This document shows positions 36,660 through 49,900 of a stretch of 64,000 nucleotides of DNA, one piece after another (position 1 is the stretch's first letter; the number at the start of each line of letters is the position of its first letter). Where the stretch lies: assembly GCF_003073045.1 (NCBI RefSeq), contig NC_037595.1:6126227-6190226 (forward strand). Direction: 5' to 3'. The notes under the pieces were generated by a model. That model ran no database searches and was not told the origin of the DNA. It saw only the letters and a list, made by a program, of their open reading frames with translations. Source of the stretch: Pomacea canaliculata (Eukaryota; Mollusca; Gastropoda; Architaenioglossa; Ampullariidae). A program made the translations under genes and the position numbers.

Positions 36660-39600
36660 ATGTTCTTATCGGAATTCATCTTAACGGGATTTTTCGTCTG
36701 CCTTCTCGGCGGTCTGAGTAAGTCCTTTCCTCTTCGGTATTTTTTCTTCTTTTCTTTTAATCGAAAGCATTACAGAAGAACGAACCTCGTGCTTAAAACT
36801 TTCAGAATTAACAGCAGCACATTTCTTAACTTCCATCTCGCCCCCACAAGAGCACAACTCACAAGGGTGGCTGAGCTTTGTTTATTTGCTTGTTTTATTT
36901 TTGCCATTTTCTTTTCACTCGCCATAAAGTGTTCGTCATCTGGTTTCGTCCAACCGTGTTTCTGTTCACTTCCATTAAAGAAGTCTCCTTTAGGACTCGT
37001 TGATGTCGGAGAGACATTCTTCTTTCAATTTTCCTCACTGACGCCAGCGGCCATATGGAACACTCAAAGATTGTCCCCGAGCACAAAAGAAAACACAACA
37101 GACAAGCAATGATCTTGAAAAGAATTGCAATTATTCATGAATTATTTCCGGTAAATATGGTGTTCAGAAAAGGCCATGAGAAAGTTTATTTGTTTGGACA
37201 TAAGATATTAGTGATTGTTAAATTACGAAAAACAAAATGAATGTGTATATAATGGGTTAAGGTGTAGCAGGAGGAAACCCTCGACTATGAACACGTGTCA
37301 CGTATGGAAACCATCCCCAGATGCCTTCTGGTGTTCACTGCAGAAAAATATTTCCGCTTTGAGGCGATTTTGCACTATTTGGGAGAGAGTGATGGAAGGG
37401 TCATGAAACCGGAGTACCCGGAGAAAATCCCCAACCACCAACTTTGCCAACAAGCAACACAAGTACAATGTTCCGAGAAGAGATTTGAACCCAGGACCTT
37501 TTCACTGCAGTGGTGACAAGGGAGTGTTTCACTCACTACCCTCCTGTCGTCTCGCTGTTGTTGTTGTGTTTGGAGTGAAATTTTCTTCCTAAAGTGTCCA
37601 CTCTCTTGACTCCCACAATGAAGAGATGGGGTCTGGGGGATAGAGGGTTAGGGAGGGAAATGAAAAGTAAGAGGAGACACGAGGGTTAAGGTAGGTATGG
37701 GAGGAGTGTCCCAGTTTGTTGGTGTTTGAGTTGCGAGTTATAACTGTCCCATGGAAACTCTATCTTGACTATTTTATGAGAATTAACTTATTATATATTA
37801 CAAACAATGCCTTGGAGCTTGTAGACTTTGTAGACGAGTGCCCAAACATGAATCACATTTACAGAGGGAAACAGAGAGAGAGAGATGGGGAATTTCACGA
37901 AGAAAAGAGATAAATTAAATGGTTAATTACTGTGTTTGGATCAGGTGAGGGGGCGTTACACCTGTCCAATTACTATGGCGACCACATGGTCCTGCAGCGT
38001 GGTCCCCAGCGAGCTGTCCTCACTGGAACAGCGACGAGAGAGGGCGACACCGTCACTGCCCAGATCGTGGGTCATGGGTCACCGGTCACAGGTCAGGTTC
38101 ACAGCGGCAAGTGGAAGGTGAAGCTGCCTGCTGTGACAGAAGCCGGACCTTTCGTCATCAGGGTCAGCTCCAGCGAGGGACAGGTCACTCTCAACGACGT
38201 GCTCTTCGGGGACGTGTGGCTGTGCTCTGGGCAGAGCAACATGGAGTTTCAAATGAATCAGGTAAGCAGACAGCTTGTTTGCCTTTTATTTACATACATA
38301 ATATTTATTCATTCCTTCTGTTTATGTTAATCAACGAATTTATTTGGCGTTACTGAAGAACGATTTTATCCTTTGCTGGACAATGACAATGATTTTCTTT
38401 ATGTTTTGTTTTTTAAAACTGTGGTCACCCACACTGAATTCGGTCCTGTAAATTACAATGTATTACGTGCCAAGCTATGGAACTGGAGAGTTTTCAGCAT
38501 TAGAATATATGCTTGTTTATGTCAGGTAATGAACTCCGGTGCGGAGTTGCAAAAGGTCAGCCAGTTCCCAACCATCCGCTTCTTCAAAGCCCAGCACCAA
38601 AAGTCCAACACGCCTCTGGACAACCTCATTGTGGCCCAGGGCTGGAGTCTCCCTAACCCTCGTACGTGGGCGCTCCAATCCTGCTCAAACTGAGAAAACA
38701 TCAAATATTTTCACTTCAGCTCACTTGTCTCACTCCCGATTCCCCGACAGCCATTGAATCAACAACACCGTTCTCAGATTTCGTACATTTGACCAGACAA
38801 CACAAAACTAACAGTTGATATTGTAGGATTATGTTTGCACATGAAATCTTTTCCCTTATCGTTTGCCATCATCAAGAAGTTATTATGACTTCGTCATCTA
38901 ACCTGATAATTTTTTCACGAAATCAATCTCTGAAGCCAGAATTTTAATTTCCGTCGTACAGTCAACGGTCATGAAAACGAACTTTTAAATGTTACAAGAC
39001 TTAACAACCTGTGGAGCATAAGACCAAGATTTTTTTCCCAACATTCCAGAGAGTGTTCAGTCGTTCTCCGCCGTGTGCTGGCTGTTCGCGGAGTACCTGC
39101 AGCCTCACCTGAAGTATCCCATCGGCCTCGTTGAAGCATCATGGGGAGGCACCACCATCGAGGCCTGGTCTCCCCCAGAAGCCATTAACGCCTGTCCCGC
39201 TATACACCACACCCAGCAGGAACAGTAAGAAATCTTTTTCTGTATTTACGTACATTCATGTACACTAAACACAATTTTAAAAGTTTGCATATGCAAATCA
39301 CAAACTTAGCGTTTTAAAATGCTCTAAAGAACTAGAAAGAAAGTACGCTCTGGTAATGGTATACAAGTCCTATTCGTTTTGCAGGTCTTGCTGTCCACAG
39401 AGCAAGCTTGTGATCTGGAATGGAATGATTCGCCCACTACTCAGTATGACCATCTTCGGGGCACTCTGGTACCAAGGTCAGACACGGAGCCTACTTCAGT
39501 GTTGTTACATTTAATTAAAATATAGACGCGAAGGATTTTTTTGGCCTGTAAGAAGCTTAGAGATTTATTATTATTTTATTTTCGTTCACTTTATCCTGAC

Positions 39601-40952
39601 ACTGATACGCGATCTTCAAAGAATCTTCTGGAAGCTACCACAAAATAGCTCTGTTTAGAAAATGCTGATTGCTAAATGAACCAGTTGTCTTTGGCCACAC
39701 AGGGGAATCTAACTGGGACCAGACAGACATTTACTCATGTCAGATGAAGCAGTTGATCAGCACCTGGAGGTCAGAGTTCAACCAGCAGTCCATGGGAGAA
39801 ACGTCACAAAACTTTCCCTTCGGCTACGTTCAGGTAAATGGAACGCGGCATTATTTTTTTCAGATCTTTTATCATTCACTTTAGACAGTATATAAACGAC
39901 TCTTTACATACTCTTACAACGACTCTTTGCATCTGCACATTGCCTTGAAACGCAGCGTTTTTACAGCTGGCGGGCTACCACAACTCCCAGGATGTGGGAG
40001 CGTTTCCTGTCCTGCGCTGGGCACAGACCGGGGGTCACGGTTACGCCCCGAACCCCGACCAACCCCGTTCCTTCATGGCTGTAGCTATGGACTTGCCAGA
40101 CTTTACCTCACCTTACGATCCGTGAGTAACGATCCTTGCCATATTTGAGTAAGAGAGAGCATTATCTCCTAAGGCTCTCTTTATATTACAGTAATTTAAA
40201 GCTTTTAAAACTTGTAAAGCACCTTGGGATCTTCTCTCTTCTACTAACCAGCATCCATCCTCGCTACAAGCAAGATGTCGCCCAGCGCCTGGTGCTAGGA
40301 GCACTCAACGTGGCCTACGGTCACAGTGACGTCGCGTTCCAGGGACCGTTCCCCACACAGTTCCACGTGACCGGTTCTGGCGCCCAGAGGACGATAACCA
40401 TCGAGTATAACAATGGACGAACATCGCTGGACATCAGAAACACGAAGGGATTCGATGTAAGAAGGAATGATCAGACGAAATAAGACCAAAAGATTTAGTT
40501 TTCTTTACTTGTTGAAATTCTCTGCCAAAAACCTCTGCTCAAATTTTCACGAAGAGAACAAGGTTAATTTTAGTCTAACCTTAACGCTTTGCTTTGATCA
40601 GTGAACTTTTTTTATTTTAACTTCTGAATCAAGGGAAAACTCTGATAAGGCCCTCCTTACCTAAACTTATGCCTGATTTGTTTTTTCTTGTTTCTTTGCC
40701 TTTAAGATCTGCTGCGGTGGAGCGAATGCCCACAGCTGTGCCGAGCACGGAACATATTGGGTTGATGCACCAATCACAAGCCACCAAGGCTCCCACGTGA
40801 CCATTGCCGCTTCCGGCTGCAACGCCAACAAGGTGCTGGGTCTGCGCTACGCGTGGCGAGAAAGTCCCTGTAACCTCAAACAGTGCGCCATCTACGCCGC
40901 CGACAGCAGCCTACCCGCTCCCCCATACCTCACCAACACGCTACCCGCTTAA
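36660..40952 (+). CDS. SIAE: Sialate O-acetylesterase
   Basis: Nine exons: 36660-36717, 37945-38261, 38526-38661, 39050-39224, 39385-39476, 39703-39833, 39967-40121, 40252-40456 and 40707-40952 (1,515 bases, 504 aa; human 523). SIAE removes O-acetyl groups from sialic acids in the lysosome or after secretion. Exon 1 is a signal peptide (FILTGFFVCLLGGLS). Exon 2 gives YYGDHMVLQRGPQRAVLTG and the nucleophile block FGDVWLCSGQSNMEF. Later exons give YPIGLVEASWGGTTIEAWSP, LVIWNGMIRPLL, ALWYQGESNWDQTD, SFMAVAMDLPDF and IHPRYKQDVAQRL, which holds the family's catalytic His. C-terminal Cys-rich blocks (CCGG, RESPCNLKQCAIY) match the human end. Coding exons are clearly GC-richer than the introns. Confidence 0.95.
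37250..37530. repeat. Probable interspersed repeat in SIAE intron 1
   Basis: Contains GGAGGAAACC, then ACCGGAGTACCCGGAGAAAA and TTTGAACCCAGGACC. This is a spacing and wording I recognise from widespread animal retroposon sequences. Only one copy is in the window, so the boundaries are approximate. Confidence 0.4.
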
Positions 40953-41057
40953 AAAAACACCATCCGCAACCGTCATATCTAAACTGTGATTAAATCCTGT
41001 CTGCCTGACATCTGTTCTGTTTATTTGTAAGGAAGACATGAACGAATGGACGTTATT

Positions 41058-41063
41058 AATAAA
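41058..41063 (+). terminator. Polyadenylation signal of SIAE
   Basis: AATAAA about 105 bases after the SIAE stop codon. Confidence 0.55.
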
Positions 41064-42458
41064 CGACATTGTGCGTTTGACCTCTCAACCCTGACGACCA
41101 ACAACAATTTATTGAAACGATTATAGTGTTATCTGGTATGCAAACTGTGGCATGAAGACGCATTCTGATTTGAGAAGCAAATCTTTTTCTTGCAAACTTT
41201 ATCTCAAAAATAGATATTTTTCTTTGGCGCGGTCATTAGAAATATCGCAATAGAAGAAAACATCTGGCTGTGATTGTACAGCTTTTTCTTTTAAATGCTT
41301 TGTACCCAGGGGATGGATAATTGAACGAATTAGAAGAGAATGACTGAAAAGAAATGGGAGCCAGAGTTGATTCATTATGTGGACAGAGTGAACCAAGTGG
41401 GTCTTCATGCTGCCTGGAAGAACGCGCATTTCAAAATGACTTCCGAAAGGGAAGAGCTACAGTAAAACCAAAACTTGCAGCACATTTATGAAATTTTATG
41501 AATTGAAATCTCTAAGCCCCTTCATTTAAAAACATCAGCACCGACCATTTCAAAAAGAGTTTTGAAGAATCTCTCAAATGTTGAAGGTCTGAGTTTTCAG
41601 GAAACAGAGAAGGAGGTTATAGAATGCAAGACACATATAAATGAAGGTCTAAACAGCTGACTTATTCTCTTAGAACAACCAAATATTATCAAGCAGTATC
41701 TAGGATACAATTGTATCACTAAAACAGCTGCTCCCTGACATCAAGCCTTGAACCCCAAACGCTTATCTTTCTCTTTAATTCCATTATCTCTTGTTGTGCT
41801 GACTGAGACAACAGATCATTGTTCAGAATTCAATGTAGTACTTCTTAACAGTCCAAGGTTACAAACTGAGCAGGCTTGTGTATTTTAGACATTATCTTAA
41901 AAATATTCAACCCAATTTTCTGCGCATAAGGACTTGTACTTGCAGTTACATATTAAATAAACGCATCCATATTAAGGACAGCAATTAAATATGTTCTAAA
42001 ATGAAAAACATATTCCAGAATATTGAAATTCGGTCATTACACCCGTGATAATATCAGACTTTGCTGTGTATAGTCGCTATTCAAGCTTAGAGCCACTGGT
42101 AACTTGTTTTTAAAGATGTCAACGTATTTAAACGAAGCTTAGCGCGACCTTCCCGTAGAGGAGAGACAGTATTCCTGTTTGGCTAGAATCACACAAGAGG
42201 CATGGATTTGCATAGAGTTCAGTGAGAATCGCACATTGCCAGATTTTGTTTATAAAATATAAAAATCTGTGGCAAGTACATTCGAATTAAACCTTTTTTC
42301 TCACAAAGTACTACATTCGTTTTCAGCGTTAAATAAACTGTTATTGCATTTCGTACTTGACTAACCTCTTGACACAAACCGTGAAATCAACGACAATACA
42401 TTTAAAGTAGAGATGAAGTTCATAGTTCATATTTTAATGTTGTGGTTCTTCCTTCCAG
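41064..42458. other. Sequence between SIAE and the isolated homeobox exon
   Basis: AT-rich. I looked on both strands for the first two helices of a homeodomain and found nothing. No other exon supported. Confidence 0.35.
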
Positions 42459-42556
42459 ACGTGGTTCTACAACCGCCGGGCCAAGTGGCGGCGAGAGGAG
42501 AGGCCAGCTTCTTCCGCCGCCAGAAAAAAAAAAAAAAAAAAGAATAACAATATCAG
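42459..42556 (+). CDS. Isolated exon encoding a homeodomain recognition helix (Paired-class-like)
   Basis: After a TTCCTTCCAG acceptor the plus strand reads TWFYNRRAKWRREERPASS, then a lysine run from 18 consecutive A bases, then a CAG|GTAGGG donor (42556/42557). W48, F49, N51 and R53 of homeodomain helix 3 are present, and RRAKWRREE matches Pax-type homeodomains. If read in phase 0, the exon begins at homeodomain residue 47, the site of a well-known homeobox intron (46/47), as in Pax6. Residue 50 is Tyr instead of the usual Gln or Ser. No exon for helices 1-2 was found nearby. It may be one exon of a gene with very long introns, or a displaced pseudo-exon. Confidence 0.55.
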
Positions 42557-44139
42557 GTAGGGCCGCGAAACAGGATCGCTTTCTTAATCAGTATATATAT
42601 ATATTTTTTTTTGAACGTGCGTAAATTTGTATTCAAAAGACGAAAAGAATCGCCATTTTATATGAATGTTATAATTATGCAGCTAATATTCTTTGGTTAT
42701 ATATTATCAAGTTTGGAAGTCTGGAAGACTAAGAAATTAGAGTTTATATCACGATTGGCACGATTATGGTGTATGGGTCCACTGCAGCTTCAATAATTGC
42801 AAACGATTTCATTGGCAGCTTGAAAGTCTGATAATGACACAGAACTATGACACCAATCGTCCGACATTTTTAATGACTTAAGACTTGAATCATACTCCCC
42901 TGAAAAAATGGACGAAGGTTTGGGCAAAGTTTTTACATGATGCTTATGTTGGAACTTGATCACACTTGGTCGAACCTGCGTCCAATTTTTTTTCCCGGTT
43001 AAAAACAACACTAAAGCACTTCTTACTTTTGTTTGAACAGTTTCCATAGAGTAAGGAGATTAACTCGGGGAAACCTGTCTGATTTGAGAAGTCCGCCAAT
43101 GCCTACAGACCAACGAACTTTTATTGAAAAAATAAACAACTTTGAGATGGTTTGTTTGTGATTTGTTGTATTGATTTAGTTATGGTGATGTTTGTGATCA
43201 TGAAGACTGTTATGATCGGACTAGCCATTGCTACATTTAAAGAGTCATTATCAGGACAAACAAGAATTCAACATTTTTTTAACTTGGTGCCTCTATCAAA
43301 GGCCAGACCATGTCCTGCTTCGTCTAACCACCTCCCCCAACAAACACGCAGGTCAAAGGAACATAATTATCTAACGGTAGTAAATCTTGAGAAATTGCCG
43401 GTTCGGTAAACTGAGGAGACTGCTGACGTGCTTTCCTCCACACTCGTCTACTACACAGGGTTCCGCTACATCACGCGTTGTTGGACTAACTAGACTTGGG
43501 TTTAGCTGCATCACACTTTATGGGACTAACTAGGTTTGACAAAGGAATTTTTGCTTTGCTTTTTCTCCTTTGTGAAGGTCTGAACATAATTCGAACAGCA
43601 TCAAACATTTTGAACATCTGTTAATTACCACGGAACGGGTTCAGAACTGTCACAAGGGTCGGATCTTTCAAGCTGGGGACGAAATGATAACCAGACGACA
43701 AGAAAAATCTGAAATGCGCTGCTCTCCGGTCCGATTCAGGCTGACGGCCACGAACACAAAGAAGTTGATCCCACAAAATTCTTTCTAAAGCAGAAGACAA
43801 TTTCAAAACCTTTGTGTTTGTGGGGATATAAGCCTGGAAAAAGATGACAGTGTGCATAAAAAATGGCTGAATAAATAAATAAATGCAATTATTGCAGCCA
43901 GGGTCCCCCAGTATCGACCATTTTTTTAAAAAGTCAACTATGTTGTCACGAGAGAACTAGGAATAGGGCTGTAGTGCTGATGTCACACTTCTGCTCCCTG
44001 TACTAGTCGTGTGAACGCGCTGTTAAACGGACTATCATAAGATGGGATGGGTAACTGTGGGTAGACTGTCTGTTAAGATGGCGTTACCTCCGTGAAACAG
44101 CGGTCACCCTTTGGCGGCACATGTTTGTTTGTTGTTTTG
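42557..44139. other. Unassigned sequence
   Basis: No recognisable exon, RNA gene or repeat. Short open frames on both strands lack family motifs. Confidence 0.35.
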
Positions 44140-44231
44140 TCCCTCGTATGTTGCCCACGTTCTTGTTCATAATTGCTAAGAGCATGCTCTGTGGGAGTGT
44201 GAGTATGCGTTATATAAATTATTATTATTAG
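44140..44231 (+). mobile_element. LINE 3' tail, second copy
   Basis: The motif TGCTAAGAGCATGCTCTG and the following GTGGGAGTGTGA segment match the tail at 11138-11175 almost base for base. The copy ends in a TATATAAATT boundary followed by (ATT)n. Confidence 0.65.
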
Positions 44232-46095
44232 GATGTTCAAAAGCCAGGATGGTCTCGCCAGCGTTTATCTCCCCTAGGAGTTGCTGGCTGCTTCCGTGAG
44301 GATGTACCTAGGGCAAGGGTGAGGTCGTCATGTGAAACTGCAGTTTTCTCTACAAGAGATCTCTCACAGAGGGAGAGACCAGCAGTGACCGAAGGTGAAC
44401 ACCCGTTAATTGTATGGCTACGATATACATTTAGTGCAGTACAACAGCACTCGTTATTATTGCGACCGACTGGACACAGGTAGAGAATAGGAAGCAGGGA
44501 AGCACCACAGTGACAGATCCCGTTACTGGTAAGAGGAGGGTAAGAAAGGAGGGTATAGTGGTCAGTGGTAAGTCAAAGTGATCGCCTGTCTGTCAGGTGT
44601 TAGTTAGGTAGAGACTGGATGTAGCTATGTAGCAGAATAGTTGGAAGTGAGTGTGTAGTATGCTTGACCAATCATGGGATAGGGTGATCCTTGAGGAGAT
44701 ATCAACGGATTCCAGGACGTAGAGAACATCGTAGGGCCCTCCACGTGGGAAGAGACAAACGAGTGATGTGTGCAGTAGTTAAGGACTCGCCATAATGAAC
44801 TGTAACGGGACTACTAGAAAACAGCCAGAAGTAGAATTCTGAAATTATGATGTTTTTTTTTTGTTTTTTGTTGTGTAAACTGATGTGTAAAATCCTTCGA
44901 TTATTAATTATTTTCTTGATACTCTAAATTGCCTTGAGTTTGTTAATGAGTATGTACGCTGGAGGTTTGGAATGAGATTGGTTCATTACTAGTAATTTAG
45001 TGTGCTTTCGCGTACTCATGTCGGCGTGAGATGGCAGAGGTATCGAGAATATAATCAGCCCAAGACAGCGGCAATTACGACCCTCTCACCATCTTCGCAT
45101 CCTCATTCTCCGAGGTTCACGACATATGTAACTCACCGTTAGAATCACCGTGGACCTCCGAAAAGACATAAGTTTGTAATAAGACTTTTTCCCGGGACAG
45201 TGAGACACACAGACCTAGAGAGAGAGAAATTTTATGAAATGTTATCTGTATGAACACTGCAATCTTGTGTTTAAAAAATGTTATGTCCAAGCCCGAGCAA
45301 GTTATTGCAAACGAACTGCTTGCAACCCTATGACTAAATTCATGGGTCTGATGATTTTACTAATTCGGAGAAACCACATCGGAAATATGTCAAAATCATA
45401 TATGTCATTCTCTTCTAACTGTATTCACGCATGTAGCTTTTTCCTTTACATGACGTGGAAAAAAAATCCATTAGTTCTACATTCCGAGAACAGAGTGTGG
45501 TGTACAGGGCCAGGTCAGATCAAAAATATTTCATACCTTCTCGCGCGTCGTGGTTTACACTGAAACTGCGAATAGACCATGACCTCACCTTTACTTTATA
45601 ATGTCAGAAAAAAACTGTTTTAAAAAACCGTTCATCTCAAGTTTCTGTAGCCTTCATAAACATCGAGCAGCGACTGCACAGGAAATGTCATGGCTTCAAT
45701 TACCTCTTCCTTGCACGTTGATCGGAGTGTTACGGGTGGAGGCAGGGTGGATGGGTAGTGCACACGGGTAGGGTGTGAATTCAGGACTGTAGAGTGAGTG
45801 GGGATAGGGGTGGGTAAGAAAACCTCTAAATACCGACGGATCAGACGAGGACAGAACGTGTTTTCTGGGGTGAAAAACCAGATTAACAGGTTATGAAAAT
45901 CGAACCGTTGGTTAGTCCTTGACATTTTATCTGTACATAATGACCTCGACAAGTCTCCAAAAATTTAAAAACAAACTGCTGCCTAGGTTATTAATCTCTA
46001 TTTCTCTCTGGGATATAATAAAAAATATTGTTCAGCGCTTTGTGTACAATCGCATGGACTAAGCTGCCTCTACACCCCTCCATCTTCACGTCAGA
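44232..46095. other. Unassigned sequence before the repeat field
   Basis: No supported gene. Open frames at 45234-45563 (plus) and 45632-45952 (minus) have no recognisable domain and no convincing splice partners. Confidence 0.35.
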
Positions 46096-46107
46096 CCACG
46101 TGAGGTG

Positions 46108-46168
46108 CGTCAGATCGGTCACTAGCATCCTACTTATTGCATGATGTCCAGCCCTGTCTCCCTGATGG
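46108..46168 (+). repeat. Direct repeat, copy 1, flanking the satellite field
   Basis: CAGATCGGTCACTAGCATCC and the next 40 bases (through CTCCCTGATGG) are repeated with a few differences at 46866-46924. Confidence 0.75.
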
Positions 46169-46794
46169 CAGGAGGGCATGCTCCAGTGGCCCAGCCCTGT
46201 CCAGGCGGCGAGGGGCTGATGGCATGGGGGGCCAGCACCGCTGACCCCTCCCTGCCCACGCGGCGAAGGAAGCAGCAGGAAGCGGAGTCAGCAGGGGTAA
46301 AGGGTGAAGTCAGATGGTGAGGGGCGAGGGAGGATTACCAGCCGGACTGTTGTCAGATTTTAGAAGTCCAGTTATTGTTTCCAGTGGCACAGCCATTTCC
46401 GACTGGTCAAAGGCGGCGGAAGACTGTGCTGTACACATCCAGCAAAGCAAATACTACACCCAGGTCTTTAATAAAAAATGAACCATTTATCAAAGAGACT
46501 ATTGGACTAATAACTTGTTTGGGATTCAATCTTTTTTCTAAACAGAAAATGTAAATAATAAACTTCGACAGGCTTACATAGTAAGAGAAATGATCTTCGT
46601 GATTACATCCCAGAGGGAAAATTTAATGAACCTAATAATTTAAGACATTTAATGGTGGGAAGAAGCGCTATATCAATAATCAGTATTATTATTACTGATA
46701 TTACTAAAAGATGCCAAAACAGAAAACATCTACCATCTTACTTTTATTGGGTATTAGTCAATGTTTTCTTGCGCTTGTGTTCTTGTGGCACCGG

Positions 46795-46976
46795 GCTGGA
46801 AGGCCGGGGTGGGGAGTCGGCCTAGCTTTACCACTGGGCAAGAGCACCACCACCGGGCTGGAAGGCAGATCGGTCACTATCATCCTACTTATTGCATGAG
46901 ATCCCAGCCCTGTCCTCCCTGATGGGTGGGGAGTCGGCCTAGTTTTACCCTAGCTTTACTGGCTGGAAGGGGTGAT
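46795..46976 (+). repeat. Duplicated junction block at the start of satellite 1
   Basis: Contains copy 2 of the direct repeat (46866-46924), two copies of GGGGAGTCGGCCTAG (around 46811 and 46927) and two copies of ACCGGGCTGGAAGGC (around 46791 and 46851). It passes into the first satellite monomer at GGCAGGGCTGGGGATTC. Confidence 0.65.
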
Positions 46977-49900
46977 GGAAGGCAGGGCTGGGGATTCTGG
47001 CATGGCACCTCCCCCATCGCCAGGTCCAGAGCACCAACCTGACTGAAAGGCAGGGCTGGGATTCTGCATGGCACCTCCCCCATCGCCAGGTCCAGAGCAC
47101 CCAACCTGACTGAAAGGCAGGGCTGGGGATTCTGGCATGGCACCTCCCCATCGCCAGGTCCAGAGCACCAACCTGACTGAAAGGCAGGCTGGAGATTCTG
47201 GCATGCACTCCCCTCGCCATCGCCAGGTGCCAAGAGCACCAAACCTGACTGAAAGGCAGGGCTGGGATTCTGGCATGCACCTCCCCATCGCCAGGTCCAG
47301 AGCACCAACCTGATGAAAGGCAGGGCTGGGGATTCTGGCATGGCACCTCCCCATCGCCAGGTCCAGAGCACCAACCTGACGAAAGGCAGGGCTGGGATTC
47401 TGGCATGGCACCTCCCCCATCGCCAGGTCCAGAGCACCAACCTGACTGAAAGGCAGGGCTGGGGATTCTGGCATGGCACCTCCCCCATCGCCAGTCCAGA
47501 GCACCAACTGACTGACTGAAAGGCAGGGCCTGGCAGCCACTTCCCCAGTCGCAGTCCGAGCACCAACTGACTGAAAGGCAGGCTGGGGATTCTGGCTATG
47601 GCACCTTCTCCACGCAGGTCCTGACTGCTGGGGATTCTGGCATGGCACCTCCCCATGCAGGTCCAGAGCACCAACCTGACTGAAAGGCAGGGCTGGGGAT
47701 TCTGGCATGGCACCTCCCCATGCGCCCCATCCGAGCACCAACCTGACTGAAAGGCAGGGTGGGCGGCACAGGCACCAACCTCCAGAGCACCAACCTGACT
47801 GAAAGGCAGGGCTGGGGATTTGGCATGCACCTGCAATCGCCAGGTCCAGGCACAACCTGACTGAAAGGCAGGCTGGGGATTCTGGCATGGCACCTCCCCA
47901 TCGCCAGGTCGCACCAACTGACTGAAAGGCAGGGCTGGGACTGGATGATCGCCAGGTGCACACCTGACTGAAAGGCAGGGCTGGGATCTGGCTGGCACCT
48001 GCCATTCTGATCTGCATGGCACCTCCCCCAACCTCCCCCATCGCCAGGTCCAGAGCACCACCAACCTGACTGAAAGGCAGGGCTGGGGAATTCTGGCATG
48101 GCAACCTTCCTCCATCGCCAGGTCCAGAGCACCAACCTGACTGAAAGGCGGGCTGATTCTGGCATGGCACCTCCCCATCGCCAGGTCCAGCAGCACCAAC
48201 TGACTGAAAGGCAGGGCTGGGGATTCTGGCATGGGCAACCTCCTGACCAGGCTGGGATTCGCCATGGCCATCCAGAGCAACCTGACTGAAAGGCAGGGCT
48301 GGGGATTGCTGGCATGGCACCCCTCCCCCATCGCCAGGTCAGAGCACTGGCAACCTGACTGAGGGCTGGGGAAGGCATGGGCTGGATTCTGCATGCACCT
48401 CCCCCATCGCCAGGTCCAGAGCACCAACCTGACTGAAAGCAGGGCTTGGGGATTCTGGCATGGCACCTCCCCATCGCCAGGTCCAGACACAGAGCACCAC
48501 CTGACTGAAAGGCAGGCTGATTCTGGCTGGCACTCTCCCCATCGCTGGGGATTCTGGCATGGCACCTCCCCATCGCCAGGTCCAGAGCACCAACCTGACT
48601 GAAAGGCAGGGCTGGGGATTCTGGCATGGCACTCCCCATCGCCAGGTCCAGAGCACCAACCTGACTGAAGGCAGGGCTGGGGATTCTGGCATGGCACTCC
48701 CCATCGCAGCAGGTCCAGAGCAAAAACGCTGACTGAAAAAGGCAGGGCTGGGGATCTCTGGCATGGCACCTCCCCATCGCCAGGTCCAGAGCACCAACCT
48801 GACTGAAAGGCAGGGCTGGGGATTCTGCATGCACCTCCCCATGGCCAGGTCCAGAGCACCCACTGACTGAAAGGCAGGGCTGGGGATTCTGGCATGGCAC
48901 TCTCCCCATCGCCAGGTCCACTGAAAGGCAGGTGGGATTCTGGCATGGCACCAAACCTGATGAAAGGCAGGGCTGGGGATTCTGGGCATGGCACCTCCCC
49001 CATCGCCAGGATCCAGAGCACCAACCTGACTGAAAGGCAGGGCTGGGGATCTCTGGCATGCACCATCCCATCGCCAGGTCCAGAGCACAACCTGACTGAA
49101 AGGCAGGGCTGGGGATTCTGGCATGGCACCTCCCCATCGCCAGGTCAGAGCACCAACCTGACTGAAAGGCAGGGCTGGGGATTCTGGCATGGCACCTCCC
49201 ATCGCCAGGTCCAGAGCACCAACCCTGACTGAAAGGCAGGGCTGGGGATTCTGGCATGGCACCTCCCCCATCGCCAGGTCCAGAGCACCAACCTGACTGA
49301 AAGGCAGGGCTGGGGATTCTGGCATGCACCTCCCCCATCGCCAAGGTCCAGAGCACCAAGCTGACTGAAAGGCAGGGCTGGGGATTCTGGCATGGCAACC
49401 TCCCCCTCGCCAGGTCCAGAGCACCAACCTGACTGAAAGGCAGGGCTGGGGATCTGGCATGGCACCTCCCCCATCGCCAGGTCCAGAGCACCAACCTGAC
49501 TGAAAGGCAGGGCTGGGATTCTGGCATGGCACCTCCCCATCGCCGTCCAGAGCACCAACCTGACTGAAAGGCAGGGCTGGGGATTCTGGCATGGCACCTC
49601 CCATCGCCAGGTCCAGAGCACCAACCTGACTGAAAGGCAGGGCTGGGGATTCTGGCATGGCACCCCCCCATCGCCAGGTCAGAGCACAACCTGACTGAAA
49701 GGCAGGGCTGGGGATTCTGGCTGGCACCTCCCCATCGCCAGGTCCAAGCATCCAACCTGACTGAAAGGCAGGGCTGGGGATTCTGGCATGGCATCGCGCA
49801 GGGTCCCCCACCAAGCAGACAAACCTTCGCCGCCATCGCAGGTCAGAGCAAACCAACCGACTGAGGCAGGGGCTGGGGATTCTGGCATGGCACCATCCCC

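Noticed and set aside
36627..37112. A 161-codon plus-strand frame spanning SIAE exon 1 and beyond
   Set aside because: It reads through the GTAAGT donor of SIAE exon 1 into the intron in the SIAE frame. The spliced model matches the family and this does not.
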